NCBI RefSeq assembly: GCF_024714495.1
Contig: NZ_JAMZMJ010000013.1
Coordinates: forward strand, 107,111-171,110
Direction: 5' to 3'
Source of the DNA: Marinoscillum pacificum
Lineage (GTDB): Bacteria; Bacteroidota; Bacteroidia; Cytophagales; Cyclobacteriaceae
DNA: 64,000 nucleotides
Shown here: positions 9,481 through 18,169 of the stretch, piece after piece
Layout: each line of letters opens with the position of its first letter
Numbering within the stretch: position 1 is the first letter of the stretch
Made by a program: the position numbers and the translations under genes
The notes under the pieces: generated by a model
The model's input: only the letters and a program-made list of their open reading frames with translations
Databases searched by the model: none
What the model was told of the DNA's origin: nothing

Positions 9481-9883
9481 AGCGTTTATTGATCCAGACC
9501 TGATACTTGAGTTTTTAATGGATAAGCAGCCTCAATCAAGAGAATCTGCTAAGATATTTACATTGGCTGAGCGTAACGAAGTGAAGCTTTTGGTTTCAGC
9601 ACAGGCGTTCAGTAATCTGTATTTGATCCTAAAGCAATATGCGAGCCATGAGAAGGTGGTAGAGAAACTACAGCTCTTAACGCAACTAGTAGAAGTAGGG
9701 ACTTTGGATCAAAAAGCCGTCTTAAGTGCACTAAATTCTAACTTTAATAACCTGATAGATGGCATTCAGAATTATTGTGTGGAAAGTAATAACGTAAAAG
9801 TGTTAATTACTCGGCGACATAAGGATTACAAGAATAGTGGTTTGTCTATCATGAGTCCTGCACTTTTTCTAGAAATGGTCTAG
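9473..9883 (+). CDS. PIN domain toxin (VapC-like ribonuclease)
   Basis: A 136-residue PIN-fold protein, expected to cleave RNA with metal ions held by acidic residues. Asp7 (FIDPD), Asp96 (IDGIQ) and Asp118 (TRRHKDYKNS) are at the places used by PIN nucleases. The motif usually read as DFEDA is here NNLIDG, so nearby acidic residues are lost while the central Asp remains; activity may be reduced or changed. The gene overlaps the DUF6364 antitoxin by 8 bases. Its stop overlaps the convergent DUF58 gene by 4 bases. Confidence 0.8.
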   Translation: MIKAFIDPDLILEFLMDKQPQSRESAKIFTLAERNEVKLLVSAQAFSNLYLILKQYASHEKVVEKLQLLTQLVEVGTLDQKAVLSALNSNFNNLIDGIQNYCVESNNVKVLITRRHKDYKNSGLSIMSPALFLEMV

Positions 9884-10785
9884 CGCATTCTTTTTCTTTT
9901 GATCAGATAAGCACCAAGTATTTTATCGAATGTGTCTGCTGTATTCGCCTCTATCATGTCGATTTTGTAAGTGCCACATTTGATTTTGAGTTCATGATAT
10001 AGTTGACTCATTTTTTCCTTGTAAGCGTCCTTAATATCTCTAGGATTTAGCTTCACCACATCGTTTGATTCGATATCAATAAATCGATGTGGGCGATCAT
10101 CAAAATCAAACTCTAGTTCTGTCGCATGGTCTGTAACATGGAATATAAGAATCTCATGTTTGTTATGTTTTAGGTGTTGTAAAGCCTTGAAGATTTCGTC
10201 CAGATCATTTGATTTCTGAAACATGTCACTAAATATGATCACAAGTGATCTTCGGTGGATTTTCTGAGCTATCTGATGCAATACTGCCGCTACGTCTGTT
10301 GCAGAATCCCCTTCGGAGTTTAGTTGTTCATTCAAGTGAGTTATCAGCTGACTTAGATGTGATTTAGTGGTTTTAAGTGCTGATTGGTAGATAATTTTAT
10401 CAGAAAAAGTGGTTAGCCCAACGGCATCTCGCTGTGACGATAGGAGGTAAGCAATAGCTGCGGCACAAACAACGGAGAACTGCAACTTATCATTGCCAGG
10501 TTTAGGATAATGCATCGAATTGGAAACATCCAGCAGAATTTGAGCTCTTAGGTTGGTTTCTTCTTCGTATTGTTTGGTATACAACCGATCTGTTCTGGCA
10601 TACACTTTCCAGTCTACATGTCTTGTGCTTTCACCAAAATTGTACAGTTTATGCTCTGCAAATTCAACTGAAAAGCCATGATAGGGAGATTTGTGAAGAC
10701 CCGTAATGAATCCTTCTACCAGCTGTTTGGCGAGTAGTTCCAGGTTTTCGAATTGCTTAATGTCCGCTAGTCTGATGTCCTTCAT
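9880..10785 (-). CDS. DUF58 domain protein (vWA-like)
   Basis: A 301-residue protein with the DUF58 signature (GESTRHVDWKVYARTDRLYTK, residues about 55-75) and a vWA-like fold with a MIDAS-type DVSNSMHYP (DxSxS) and a later FSDMF. Such proteins usually sit with MoxR-type ATPases; here neither a MoxR ATPase nor BatA/BatB genes are adjacent. I chose ATG 10785, which begins MKDIRLADIKQFENLELLAK as in the family, over an in-frame ATG 20 codons upstream. Function is probably in protein assembly or envelope stress response, which is family inference only. Confidence 0.85.
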   Translation of the reverse strand: MKDIRLADIKQFENLELLAKQLVEGFITGLHKSPYHGFSVEFAEHKLYNFGESTRHVDWKVYARTDRLYTKQYEEETNLRAQILLDVSNSMHYPKPGNDKLQFSVVCAAAIAYLLSSQRDAVGLTTFSDKIIYQSALKTTKSHLSQLITHLNEQLNSEGDSATDVAAVLHQIAQKIHRRSLVIIFSDMFQKSNDLDEIFKALQHLKHNKHEILIFHVTDHATELEFDFDDRPHRFIDIESNDVVKLNPRDIKDAYKEKMSQLYHELKIKCGTYKIDMIEANTADTFDKILGAYLIKRKRMR

Positions 10786-10863
10786 TGTACTTCCTAAACG
10801 ATTTTTCTTTTCAATTGATCTCCAAAGTAACGATTTTCCTTGCAACTCTTATAAAGATTGAGG

Positions 10864-10896
10864 TTTGCATTTGTCAATTTTAAAATGCTATATTTA
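10864..10896 (+). promoter_or_regulatory. Candidate promoter of the DUF3276 gene
   Basis: TTTG at 10864-10867 and TATATTTA at 10889-10896 (one mismatch to TAnnTTTG) are 21 bp apart. They lie about 60 bases before the GTG start. Confidence 0.35.
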
Positions 10897-10956
10897 ACTG
10901 CAAATTGATTGAACCTATATCAGTAACAATTTAAGACCAAACAAACATTTAGAATT

Positions 10957-11304
10957 GTGGAAGAGAATAAGGAAAAAGGGAGAGACGAGATTTATTCTGA
11001 GCGTGTGAGAGCGGGAAAGAGAACCTATTTTTTTGATGTGAAGTCTACTAGATCAAACGATTATTACTTGACAATCACTGAAAGCAAAAGAAGGTTCAAA
11101 GATGACGGCTTCTTCTATGAAAAACATAAAATCTTTTTGTACAAAGAGGATTTTCACAAATTCCTCGAGGCACTAAACGAAACTGTAAATCACGTAAAAT
11201 CAGAATTGCTACCAGATGTCGATTTTACACAATTTGAGAATGAAGAGTCTGATGCGGAAGAAATGAAAATCGCCGATGAGGATTCTGATCTTAAGTGGGA
11301 TTAA
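10957..11304 (+). CDS. PUR-family nucleic acid-binding protein (DUF3276)
   Basis: A 115-residue protein of the DUF3276/PUR family common in Bacteroidota and spirochetes, related to Pur-alpha single-strand DNA/RNA-binding proteins. The core IYSERVRAGKRTYFFDVK, then YYLTITESKRRF and a strand-strand-strand-helix order, is clear. The C-terminal 30 residues are acidic. The start is GTG at 10957; no ATG fits the family N-terminus. It probably acts as a transcriptional or post-transcriptional regulator, but targets are unknown. It is followed by a strong terminator. Confidence 0.88.
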   Translation: MEENKEKGRDEIYSERVRAGKRTYFFDVKSTRSNDYYLTITESKRRFKDDGFFYEKHKIFLYKEDFHKFLEALNETVNHVKSELLPDVDFTQFENEESDAEEMKIADEDSDLKWD

Positions 11305-11322
11305 TACAATAGATGAAATAAT

Positions 11323-11350
11323 AAGCTCCAACCTAAGGAGCTTTTTTTAT
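11323..11350 (+). terminator. Terminator after the DUF3276 gene
   Basis: A 7-bp stem AAGCTCC/GGAGCTT (11323-11329, 11337-11343) followed by a T run. It ends ten bases before the next ATG. Confidence 0.85.
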
Positions 11351-11359
11351 TTTTAGGCC

Positions 11360-12451
11360 ATGAATCGTACACTGGCCGCTATTATCGGATTCGTTTTGTT
11401 ACTAGGTGTAGCTATTTGGTATTTCTCTACCATTTTTGCTTACCTGACTATTTCGATAGTATTAGCCACCGTCTTGCGGCCATTAACTAATCAGATCAAT
11501 CGCTTTCAAGTATTCGGAGGAAAGATTCCACGATTTATCGCCATTATTACTTCTTACGCGGTGGTTGTTGCAGTGCTATCTCTATTCGTATTGCTTTTTG
11601 TTCCTTTGATCTCTGAGCAAATTGAAGTACTCAGTACGCTCAATTTCAATGTGGTTTATGATTCAATGGTAGCACCATTGAAGTGGTTTGAGCAATACCT
11701 CGTTACGAATCATCTCACCGAGCAGGAGCCCGGTTTTATTGTCGATTCTACCAGACAAGGACTTCTTAAATTCATTCAAGGCATCAATTTTACAGATGTC
11801 GTTAATCAGTTGCTTAGTTTCACTGGGAGTTTCTTTGTGGGAGTGCTGGCCGTAACTTTCATCACATTCTTTTTGCTCTATGAAAACGGCTTGATCCGAA
11901 GACAGATCATTGCATTAATTCCCAATCAATATTTTGAGGTATTCATTTCAGCACTGTATAAGATCGAGCGATTACTTTCCAATTTCTTGCTTGGCATTCT
12001 GTTTCAGATGTTTTCCATATTCAGTTTGGCGTCGATTGGGTTATCAATAGCTGGAGTGAATTATGCGGTAACAATTGCGGTTTTTGCAGCCATTGCTAAT
12101 TTGATTCCGTATTTAGGGCCATTGCTTGGAGGTAGTTTTGGTATTTTGGTGGCTTTTAGTACTTCTGGAGATTTTTCGTTTAGCAATGAGAACATCATTT
12201 TGATAGTCAAAGTCTTTTCAGTTTTTGCAGCTGTTCAAGCCATCGATAACATTGTCTTACAGCCACTTATTTTCTCGAAAAGTGTGAAAGCGCACCCTTT
12301 AGAAATATTTGTCATTATTTTTGTGGGCGCAACCATAGCCGGGATTCCGGGGATGGTAGCAGCTATTCCGGTGTATACTGTGTTAAGAGTCTCATCTACA
12401 GAGATTTATGCTGGATTTAATCAATACAGAGTATTTAAAAGTAAGAGCTGA
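11360..12451 (+). CDS. AI-2E family transporter (PerM/TqsA type permease)
   Basis: A 363-residue polytopic inner-membrane protein. Hydrophobic segments occur near residues 5-40, 58-85, 150-175 and 205-330, in the AI-2E transporter family layout of 2-3 N-terminal helices, a soluble stretch, then a cluster of five or so. The LIPYLGPLLGG motif typical of the family is present. Substrate is unknown; members have been linked to autoinducer-2 export or sodium/proton exchange. The following ychF begins three bases after its stop, so the two are probably co-transcribed. Confidence 0.88.
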   Translation: MNRTLAAIIGFVLLLGVAIWYFSTIFAYLTISIVLATVLRPLTNQINRFQVFGGKIPRFIAIITSYAVVVAVLSLFVLLFVPLISEQIEVLSTLNFNVVYDSMVAPLKWFEQYLVTNHLTEQEPGFIVDSTRQGLLKFIQGINFTDVVNQLLSFTGSFFVGVLAVTFITFFLLYENGLIRRQIIALIPNQYFEVFISALYKIERLLSNFLLGILFQMFSIFSLASIGLSIAGVNYAVTIAVFAAIANLIPYLGPLLGGSFGILVAFSTSGDFSFSNENIILIVKVFSVFAAVQAIDNIVLQPLIFSKSVKAHPLEIFVIIFVGATIAGIPGMVAAIPVYTVLRVSSTEIYAGFNQYRVFKSKS

Positions 12452-12454
12452 TCT

Positions 12455-13552
12455 ATGGGATTAAGATGTGGAATTGTAGGGCTTCCGAATGTTGGAAAAT
12501 CCACTTTGTTTAACGCGCTATCGAATGCTAAGGCAGAAGCGGCAAACTTTCCATTTTGTACGATTGAACCAAACGTAGGTGTGATAACAGTGCCAGATGA
12601 GCGTTTGGATGTGTTGAAAGGACTTGTAAATCCTCAAAAAGTAGTTCCAACCGTCATCGAGTTTGTGGACATAGCAGGATTGGTAAAAGGGGCAAGTAAA
12701 GGTGAAGGACTAGGTAATCAGTTTCTTGCAAACATCCGTGAAGTGGATGCGATCATTCACGTAGTAAGATGTTTTGAAAATGACAATATTGTACACGTTG
12801 AAGGACGTGTAGACCCGATAGAAGATAAGGATGTAATTGATACAGAACTTCAATTCAAAGATTTGGAGTCTGTTGATAAAAGAATACAGCGAGTAGAGAA
12901 AATAGCCAAGACTGGTGACGCCAAGGCTAAAAAGGAATTGGAGACCTTAGCGGCATTTAAAAAGCACCTGGAGTCTGGTCAGAATGCTCGTGCTTTGGAG
13001 ATGGACAAAGAAGAACGTTCTGTAATTCGTGATTTGCAGTTACTTACAGATAAGCCAATTATCTATGTAGCGAACGTGGAGGAAGAGAATGTGAATTCTG
13101 GAAATGAGCACAGCAAGAAATTTGAAGAGTTTGTTGCTCCAGAAAATGCTCAGGTTGTAAAAGTGTCTGCAGCGTTGGAAGCTCAAATTGCTGAATTTGA
13201 CGATGAAGATGATAAGGCGATGTTCCTTGATGAATATGGACTGACTGAATCAGGTTTGAACCGTTTGATCAAAGCGGCTTATTCATTACTTGATTTGATT
13301 ACCTACTTTACCGCAGGGGTGACGGAAGTTAGAGCATGGACGATCAAAAGAGGATGGAAAGCACCGCAAGCTGCGGGTGTGATTCACACGGACTTTGAAC
13401 GTGGATTTATCAAGGCAGAAGTGATAAAACTTGCTGATTATGAGCAGTATGGATCAGAAAATGCTTGTAAAGAAGCTGGAAAGCTATCCATAGAAGGTAA
13501 AGAATATGTGGTGCATGACGGTGATATAATGCACTTCAGGTTCAACGTGTAA
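12455..13552 (+). CDS. ychF: Ribosome-binding ATPase YchF
   Basis: A 365-residue Obg-family P-loop protein that prefers ATP and binds ribosomes. G1 is GLPNVGKS (residues 9-16), G3 DIAGLVKGAS, and the usual NKxD is replaced by NVEE, as expected for this ATP-using subfamily. A central coiled coil and a C-terminal TGS domain (WTIKRGWKAPQAAGVIHTD, then HDGDIMHFRFNV) complete the family layout at normal length. It begins three bases after the permease gene. Confidence 0.95.
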   Translation: MGLRCGIVGLPNVGKSTLFNALSNAKAEAANFPFCTIEPNVGVITVPDERLDVLKGLVNPQKVVPTVIEFVDIAGLVKGASKGEGLGNQFLANIREVDAIIHVVRCFENDNIVHVEGRVDPIEDKDVIDTELQFKDLESVDKRIQRVEKIAKTGDAKAKKELETLAAFKKHLESGQNARALEMDKEERSVIRDLQLLTDKPIIYVANVEEENVNSGNEHSKKFEEFVAPENAQVVKVSAALEAQIAEFDDEDDKAMFLDEYGLTESGLNRLIKAAYSLLDLITYFTAGVTEVRAWTIKRGWKAPQAAGVIHTDFERGFIKAEVIKLADYEQYGSENACKEAGKLSIEGKEYVVHDGDIMHFRFNV

Positions 13553-13629
13553 GTTTTTCGATAAATAGCCGAACAAAAAATCTTAACACTGTGTTGCGGT
13601 CGTAGTTATATTTTTTAAAGACTTGTGCC

Positions 13630-14439
13630 GTGAGAATAAGAATAACGTTCAATGTCAATAATAGAGGAGGACTGGTTCCTTTTCATCATCAATATCTGAT
13701 TTCTGAGGTTATCAGAAATATTTTGGAAGAGGATAATTCCGATGAATTCAGGAATTATCCTTTTTATAGTTTCTCTGGATTAAAAGGTCAAACCAGACTT
13801 AGCAGAAATGGTTTGCGTTATAATTCTAAGAAAGTGACTATTGTTGTTTCCTCTGTTAGTGAACCATTTATTAGTCACCTGGTTGGATTGCTTTTAAAGC
13901 AGGATGCGATACAAATTGCTGATCTTAACATTACTCCAGAGCTTGCTGAAGAGGAAGTATCAGTAGGTTTGGATGGAGAAGCAAAATTTTTATGTATAAG
14001 TCCGCTAGTAGTTATCTCTCCAGAAGATGATCCAGCTTCAGCCAAAGAATTCATAGACCCGACATCGGATACCTTCTCAGATTATCTTTTTGAAGCCACG
14101 ATCAATCGAATGACGAGTTATGGTATTGATGTAGATTCGATCCCAAATATTCAAAAATTTCAACTTGTTCCTGATAAAGAGTATTTGAATAAGCTAAAAT
14201 CTTCAAATAAGAAGTTTGCCAGAATTTATCCAATGTACAAGCATGGTGAGAAGCTGGAAGTTCGTGGATACACGTTTCCATTCACACTTTTTGCTGCGCC
14301 GGAGGTACAAGCTTTTGTGTACACCTGTGGTCTTGGCTCCATGTGCTGCAAAGGGTTCGGAATGCTGGATATTGCCAACTCCAATCCCGTGGAGCGTACA
14401 GTTCCTTTCATGAAAAAGTCAGAACTGGTTTCTGCTTGA
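13630..14439 (+). CDS. cas6: Stand-alone Cas6-type CRISPR endoribonuclease
   Basis: A 269-residue protein with Cas6 features: an N-terminal ferredoxin-like start (RIRITF), PFHHQYLISEVIRNIL with His19/His20 as candidate catalytic residues, and the C-terminal glycine-rich G-loop GLGSMCCKGFG at residues 234-244. Cas6 cuts pre-crRNA at repeat hairpins. No other cas gene and no CRISPR array lies within the window. The start is GTG at 13630. Its last 21 bases overlap the convergent T9SS plug gene. It may process an array elsewhere in the genome or have another RNA target. Family assignment is good; role is open. Confidence 0.8.
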   Translation: MRIRITFNVNNRGGLVPFHHQYLISEVIRNILEEDNSDEFRNYPFYSFSGLKGQTRLSRNGLRYNSKKVTIVVSSVSEPFISHLVGLLLKQDAIQIADLNITPELAEEEVSVGLDGEAKFLCISPLVVISPEDDPASAKEFIDPTSDTFSDYLFEATINRMTSYGIDVDSIPNIQKFQLVPDKEYLNKLKSSNKKFARIYPMYKHGEKLEVRGYTFPFTLFAAPEVQAFVYTCGLGSMCCKGFGMLDIANSNPVERTVPFMKKSELVSA

Positions 14440-15711
14440 TATCAAACGGTATCCGATTAGCTGATCATAATTGTTGAAAGGACTTCTGTAATACACCAGA
14501 ATCTCATAATTATTGATGGCTTGAAAATGGCTGCCTTCAAAATAGGTGACAGGTAGTGACTCACTGCTTACCCAATACAGGTAATCATAATACCCCTGTT
14601 TCAACAAAAGTTGACCTTTGTAGCTTCCTACGGCTTCATCATAATACATTCTATTATTTGGAGATAGATCCCAGTTATTGTGTCTTCCTGCTATATAAAC
14701 GTCTCCATTGATAGGTTCTGTGATGAGTTCAAAGTGTACTTTGATATATTCACTTTCGAGTTGGCTGTCATTAGGATCTCTATTTTCCAGATAGTATCCG
14801 CCATTCATATCATCCTGAAATTGGGTGTAAGCCAGGCCTTTTCTGGATTTGTCGAAGCTAAGGAAAGCATCCACTTCATTTTCCTTATATTGAACATTGG
14901 CGACATTCATTCCACGATATTCAGTGGATCTGAGGTCAAAAAAGCGGAACTCATTCCAGGCCGGAAAATTATTTTCCCCATTAAAATGTTCGTAAATCAG
15001 CAATCCTTCAGACATTCTAATGTTGGTAGGTTGTAATCCGGTTATTTCTGTGTGCCAGTTGTGATTTTGTAACACGGTTACCTTGATGTCATTATATGGG
15101 TTGATATTATCCAGGCCGTCATACTGCACTTGAAATTCAATTTGTTGATTTTGATTTCTTTTGGAGACCATGTTGCTGGCTCGTACAGAACCTTCTATAG
15201 ATACACCACCATCGTATACTAAAAACCTTCGGGTGAAGAGTAAATCTGATTTATCACTGTTTCTATATGCAACTAAAATGTAATTTCCTGATTTTGTGGG
15301 GGTTGGAAGTGTTGCGCCATACTTCACATATTGCTCTCGAGCATTCTGGGAAAAATTGTATTCATCAACAGAGAACTCATTGTATTCATCTAAAAATTGA
15401 ATGTCGTTAAGGTTTGATTTTCTCCAGTCATAGTTGCAATGAATGTATCGTACATTGACATAATCGGCGTTTTTTTGGAGTAAATCAAATTCTAGTCGTA
15501 ATCCGGATGTATTCGAAATCGGAAGGGTAGGATATTGTAGAGTGTTTGATAGATTTTCTCCATAAGGATACAATTGGACCATTCCAATAGCTGGCTCATA
15601 ATTTAAATCGTCATGTACGAGTTTTTTTTGAGATTTTGTATCAGTAGTCGTACTAACTGGCACACAACTTGCTAGTACTAAGCTTATCATAATGGATGGA
15701 AGATATTTCAT
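14419..15711 (-). CDS. Type IX secretion system plug protein (DUF5103), lipoprotein
   Basis: A 430-residue protein of the DUF5103 family, whose Flavobacterium member is the Plug that closes the SprA translocon of the type IX secretion system on the periplasmic side. A lipoprotein signal ends at Cys16 (SLVLASC). The body shows the family's N-terminal beta domain (GMVQLYPYG, then RLEFDLL), the NARE-containing middle part and a C-terminal carbohydrate-module-like region (GDVYIAGRHNNWDLSPNNRM, with DYLYW). Its presence agrees with T9SS sorting domains on two enzymes in this window. Convergent with cas6. Confidence 0.8.
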   Translation of the reverse strand: MKYLPSIMISLVLASCVPVSTTTDTKSQKKLVHDDLNYEPAIGMVQLYPYGENLSNTLQYPTLPISNTSGLRLEFDLLQKNADYVNVRYIHCNYDWRKSNLNDIQFLDEYNEFSVDEYNFSQNAREQYVKYGATLPTPTKSGNYILVAYRNSDKSDLLFTRRFLVYDGGVSIEGSVRASNMVSKRNQNQQIEFQVQYDGLDNINPYNDIKVTVLQNHNWHTEITGLQPTNIRMSEGLLIYEHFNGENNFPAWNEFRFFDLRSTEYRGMNVANVQYKENEVDAFLSFDKSRKGLAYTQFQDDMNGGYYLENRDPNDSQLESEYIKVHFELITEPINGDVYIAGRHNNWDLSPNNRMYYDEAVGSYKGQLLLKQGYYDYLYWVSSESLPVTYFEGSHFQAINNYEILVYYRSPFNNYDQLIGYRLISSRNQF

Positions 15712-15877
15712 GTGTGATTGTAAGAGTTTATATAGTCACTTGGAATTGGTATAGAACCACTCTTAATCTTAGTTGAGAAATTAAAGAAAGGGTAGTTTGA
15801 TACTCATTTCATAAATTTGTTATTGCGATTCCAACGATTTGCAAGATATCAGAGTCTATTGATTTAAACTATACTGA

Positions 15878-16438
15878 ATGAGTTTCAGTGACGAAGACCT
15901 AATCGAAGCCTGCTCTAAAGGAAAACGTAAAGCACAGGAAGAATTGTATGCGAGATACAGTTCTAAGATGTATCCTATTGCCTTACGGTATTCAAAAATG
16001 CAGCAGGAAGCAGAAGATATTCTGCAGGAAGCCTTTATTAAAGTGTTTAAGAACATTAAAGACTTTAGAAAAGACTCGTCATTGGCGTATTGGATCAAGC
16101 GTATTGTCATCAATACCGCTTTGAACCATCAGCGTAGTAAGTTGTACCTCTACCCAATGGTAGATATCGGCGACTTAAGAAATCATACAGGCCCTGAGCT
16201 TACCCTTTCTAATTTTACTTACCAGGAACTATTGGCCATGATTCGTAGGTTGCCTACTGGCTGTCAGGTGATTTTTAACCTGTACGCAATAGAAGGCTTT
16301 AAGCATCATGAGATAGCTGATAAGTTAAATATCAGTGAAGGGACTAGCAAATCTCAATATGCCAGGGCAAAGAGCTTGTTGAAAGAATGGATATCAGAAA
16401 GTAACAACATCGATTATGACAGGGCGGGAGAATTCTGA
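15878..16438 (+). CDS. ECF RNA polymerase sigma factor
   Basis: A 186-residue sigma-70 family factor with only regions 2 and 4. Region 2 runs from residue about 10 to 85 (YSKMQQEAEDILQEAFIKVF, then SLAYWIKRIVINTALNHQR). Region 4 with its helix-turn-helix is at about 120-170 (LPTGCQVIFNLYAIEGFKHH, EIADKLNISEGTSKSQYARA). Both are complete. Its last 23 bases overlap the start of the next gene, an arrangement typical for a sigma factor and its membrane partner, so that gene is the likely regulator or anti-sigma-like partner. Confidence 0.92.
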   Translation: MSFSDEDLIEACSKGKRKAQEELYARYSSKMYPIALRYSKMQQEAEDILQEAFIKVFKNIKDFRKDSSLAYWIKRIVINTALNHQRSKLYLYPMVDIGDLRNHTGPELTLSNFTYQELLAMIRRLPTGCQVIFNLYAIEGFKHHEIADKLNISEGTSKSQYARAKSLLKEWISESNNIDYDRAGEF

Positions 16439-17807
16439 GGATAACTTTGAGCAGGAATGGCGAGGCGCCTTTGATGGGTGGAGCGAGGAAGCACCATCTG
16501 CCGTATGGCGTGATATAGATCGTCGTTTGGCTTATGAAGCTGTTAAAACCTACAAGACCAAGGTAGTTATTTATCAATGGGTAGCAGCTGCTGCTATATT
16601 GTTAAGTTTTTCATTTGGGACCATACAGTACTTTGGCGAGCAGCCAACCACTTACGTGATAAGTGCTGCAGCGGATATTGATTCGCCTAATCAACTTAGA
16701 GTAGGTGCTATTGAACTTCAGGAAAACGAGGAAATCAGTAATGGAGTGAATCGTTTTAGGCGAGGTAATGGAATGGATGACTCATTTGGTCGTTCAGGGT
16801 CTACTTATCAGACTGGAATGATTACTTATGAGGATAATTCTTCAAATGAGTCCGGATCAAATACTATTGATTTTGCTAATACCGATGATTTTGAAAAAAT
16901 AGAAGTAGCATTAATTGATTTGAATGCTATTGGATACAGTCCTGAAACGACCATTTCATCGAATCATGAAGAGAAGTTTATTTACTTTCTTCCTGTAAAT
17001 TCTCGTGGTAAAAAATATCAAATGTCTGACGAACCAAAATATTGGGCAGGGATAGACGTTGGTTCTGGTAGTTTTAACCCTAACTATAATACTAATGTTA
17101 GTTCTTTGGAAAGTTTAGGAGTATCGTCAGCCAATGGTTTTTCTCAGAATTCCAATGGTTTGTTTGATAGTGAGTCGCCAAACTTAAGAGAGAATATGAC
17201 ACCAGGTGAGACAGTATCCATGGGAGTGAACTTTGGAATAATGCTTGGAGATCGCTGGAGATTGCACAGTGGGGTGCAATATGCTCGAGCTGGTGCTACA
17301 ACTGAAACTAATATTTTGGTAAGAACATCTACACTTCAGGAAGGAATTCCAGCAACAGGGCAAGGAAAAAATATACCAGCAGTGGCTCATTTAGTGGCTA
17401 GTGAAAACGTGGTAGAGTATGATTATGAAGACGTGGATATGAGTAATGTGTTTGAGTTTACTTCCATTCCTGTAAAAGCGGGTTATTTAATTCTTGATCA
17501 AAAACTTAGTGTGGAAGTTAACGCTGGAGTGGTAACTAATATCTACTTAGGTAATAGGTTGACTACCGATAATCCAGATGTAGCTGAACTAACGATAGGG
17601 CCAGGAGATGCCTCTCCATATAGGGATTTGAGTTTCAGTGGATTGGCAGGGGTTCAACTAGGTTACCGTTTTATGAAAAAAATCGATGTAATCGTAGAGC
17701 CGAACTATAGACAATCAATCAACACATTGACCAAGTCATCCAGTAATTTTTCCACTACACCATCAGGATTCGGATTTATGACGGGTCTTAGATATAATTT
17801 CAATTAA
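16416..17807 (+). CDS. Membrane protein with N-terminal single TM and C-terminal barrel-like domain, sigma factor partner
   Basis: A 463-residue protein of unknown function. The N-terminal 45 residues are soluble and acidic (WRGAFDGWSEEAPSAVWRDI), the position of an anti-sigma domain. One transmembrane helix (YQWVAAAAILLSFSFGTIQY, about residues 50-68) follows, then a low-complexity linker and a beta-rich C-terminal third ending in GFGFMTGLRYNFN, the pattern of an outer membrane beta-barrel with terminal aromatic residues. There is no signal peptide. The 23-base overlap with the ECF sigma gene shows coupling. It could link envelope state to the sigma factor; this is inference. Confidence 0.65.
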   Translation: MTGRENSEDNFEQEWRGAFDGWSEEAPSAVWRDIDRRLAYEAVKTYKTKVVIYQWVAAAAILLSFSFGTIQYFGEQPTTYVISAAADIDSPNQLRVGAIELQENEEISNGVNRFRRGNGMDDSFGRSGSTYQTGMITYEDNSSNESGSNTIDFANTDDFEKIEVALIDLNAIGYSPETTISSNHEEKFIYFLPVNSRGKKYQMSDEPKYWAGIDVGSGSFNPNYNTNVSSLESLGVSSANGFSQNSNGLFDSESPNLRENMTPGETVSMGVNFGIMLGDRWRLHSGVQYARAGATTETNILVRTSTLQEGIPATGQGKNIPAVAHLVASENVVEYDYEDVDMSNVFEFTSIPVKAGYLILDQKLSVEVNAGVVTNIYLGNRLTTDNPDVAELTIGPGDASPYRDLSFSGLAGVQLGYRFMKKIDVIVEPNYRQSINTLTKSSSNFSTTPSGFGFMTGLRYNFN

Positions 17808-17869
17808 CTTTACAACCATATAGATTCAACTAGGGTCTATAACATAATCGATAACTAATTACGCCAGAT

Positions 17870-17995
17870 ATGACAGAAGACAGACTAACCAGCACTGAGC
17901 AGGTGGAGGAGAAACCACGCGTGCTCGAATTGATTAGATTATCCACTTTGACTTTATTGGTTCTAATTTTCTTATCGCTACTTTATGTAGGTTAA
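17870..17995 (+). CDS. Small single-pass membrane protein (41 aa)
   Basis: An ATG at 17870 opens 41 codons. The first 20 residues are charged (TEDRLTSTEQVEEKPRVLEL) and the rest is one transmembrane helix (LSTLTLLVLIFLSLLYVG) ending at the stop. It lies 62 bases after the sigma-factor partner gene and before a possible terminator, so it may be the third gene of that operon. No homologue is recognised. The clean soluble-plus-helix pattern favours a real gene, but short ORFs can arise by chance. Confidence 0.5.
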   Translation: MTEDRLTSTEQVEEKPRVLELIRLSTLTLLVLIFLSLLYVG

Positions 17996-18015
17996 AAAAT
18001 AGGATCTGAACGGAT

Positions 18016-18083
18016 TGACCGGCTTGAGTTTATGATTTAATGTTAACCATTAGTCATTTATTTGGGCCGGTCATTCTTTTTTT
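18016..18083 (+). terminator. Possible long-loop terminator
   Basis: TGACCGGC (18016-18023) pairs with GCCGGTCA (18066-18073), followed by TTCTTTTTTTT. The 42-nt loop is long for a terminator, but the T run is good. Confidence 0.5.
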
Positions 18084-18169
18084 TGTAACCTGTGCGATTC
18101 AGAGGAGTATTTCGTTAGTAAGGCAACTAACTAAACTAAATTTCAGCGTAAGCTGATCTGACCCAACTA

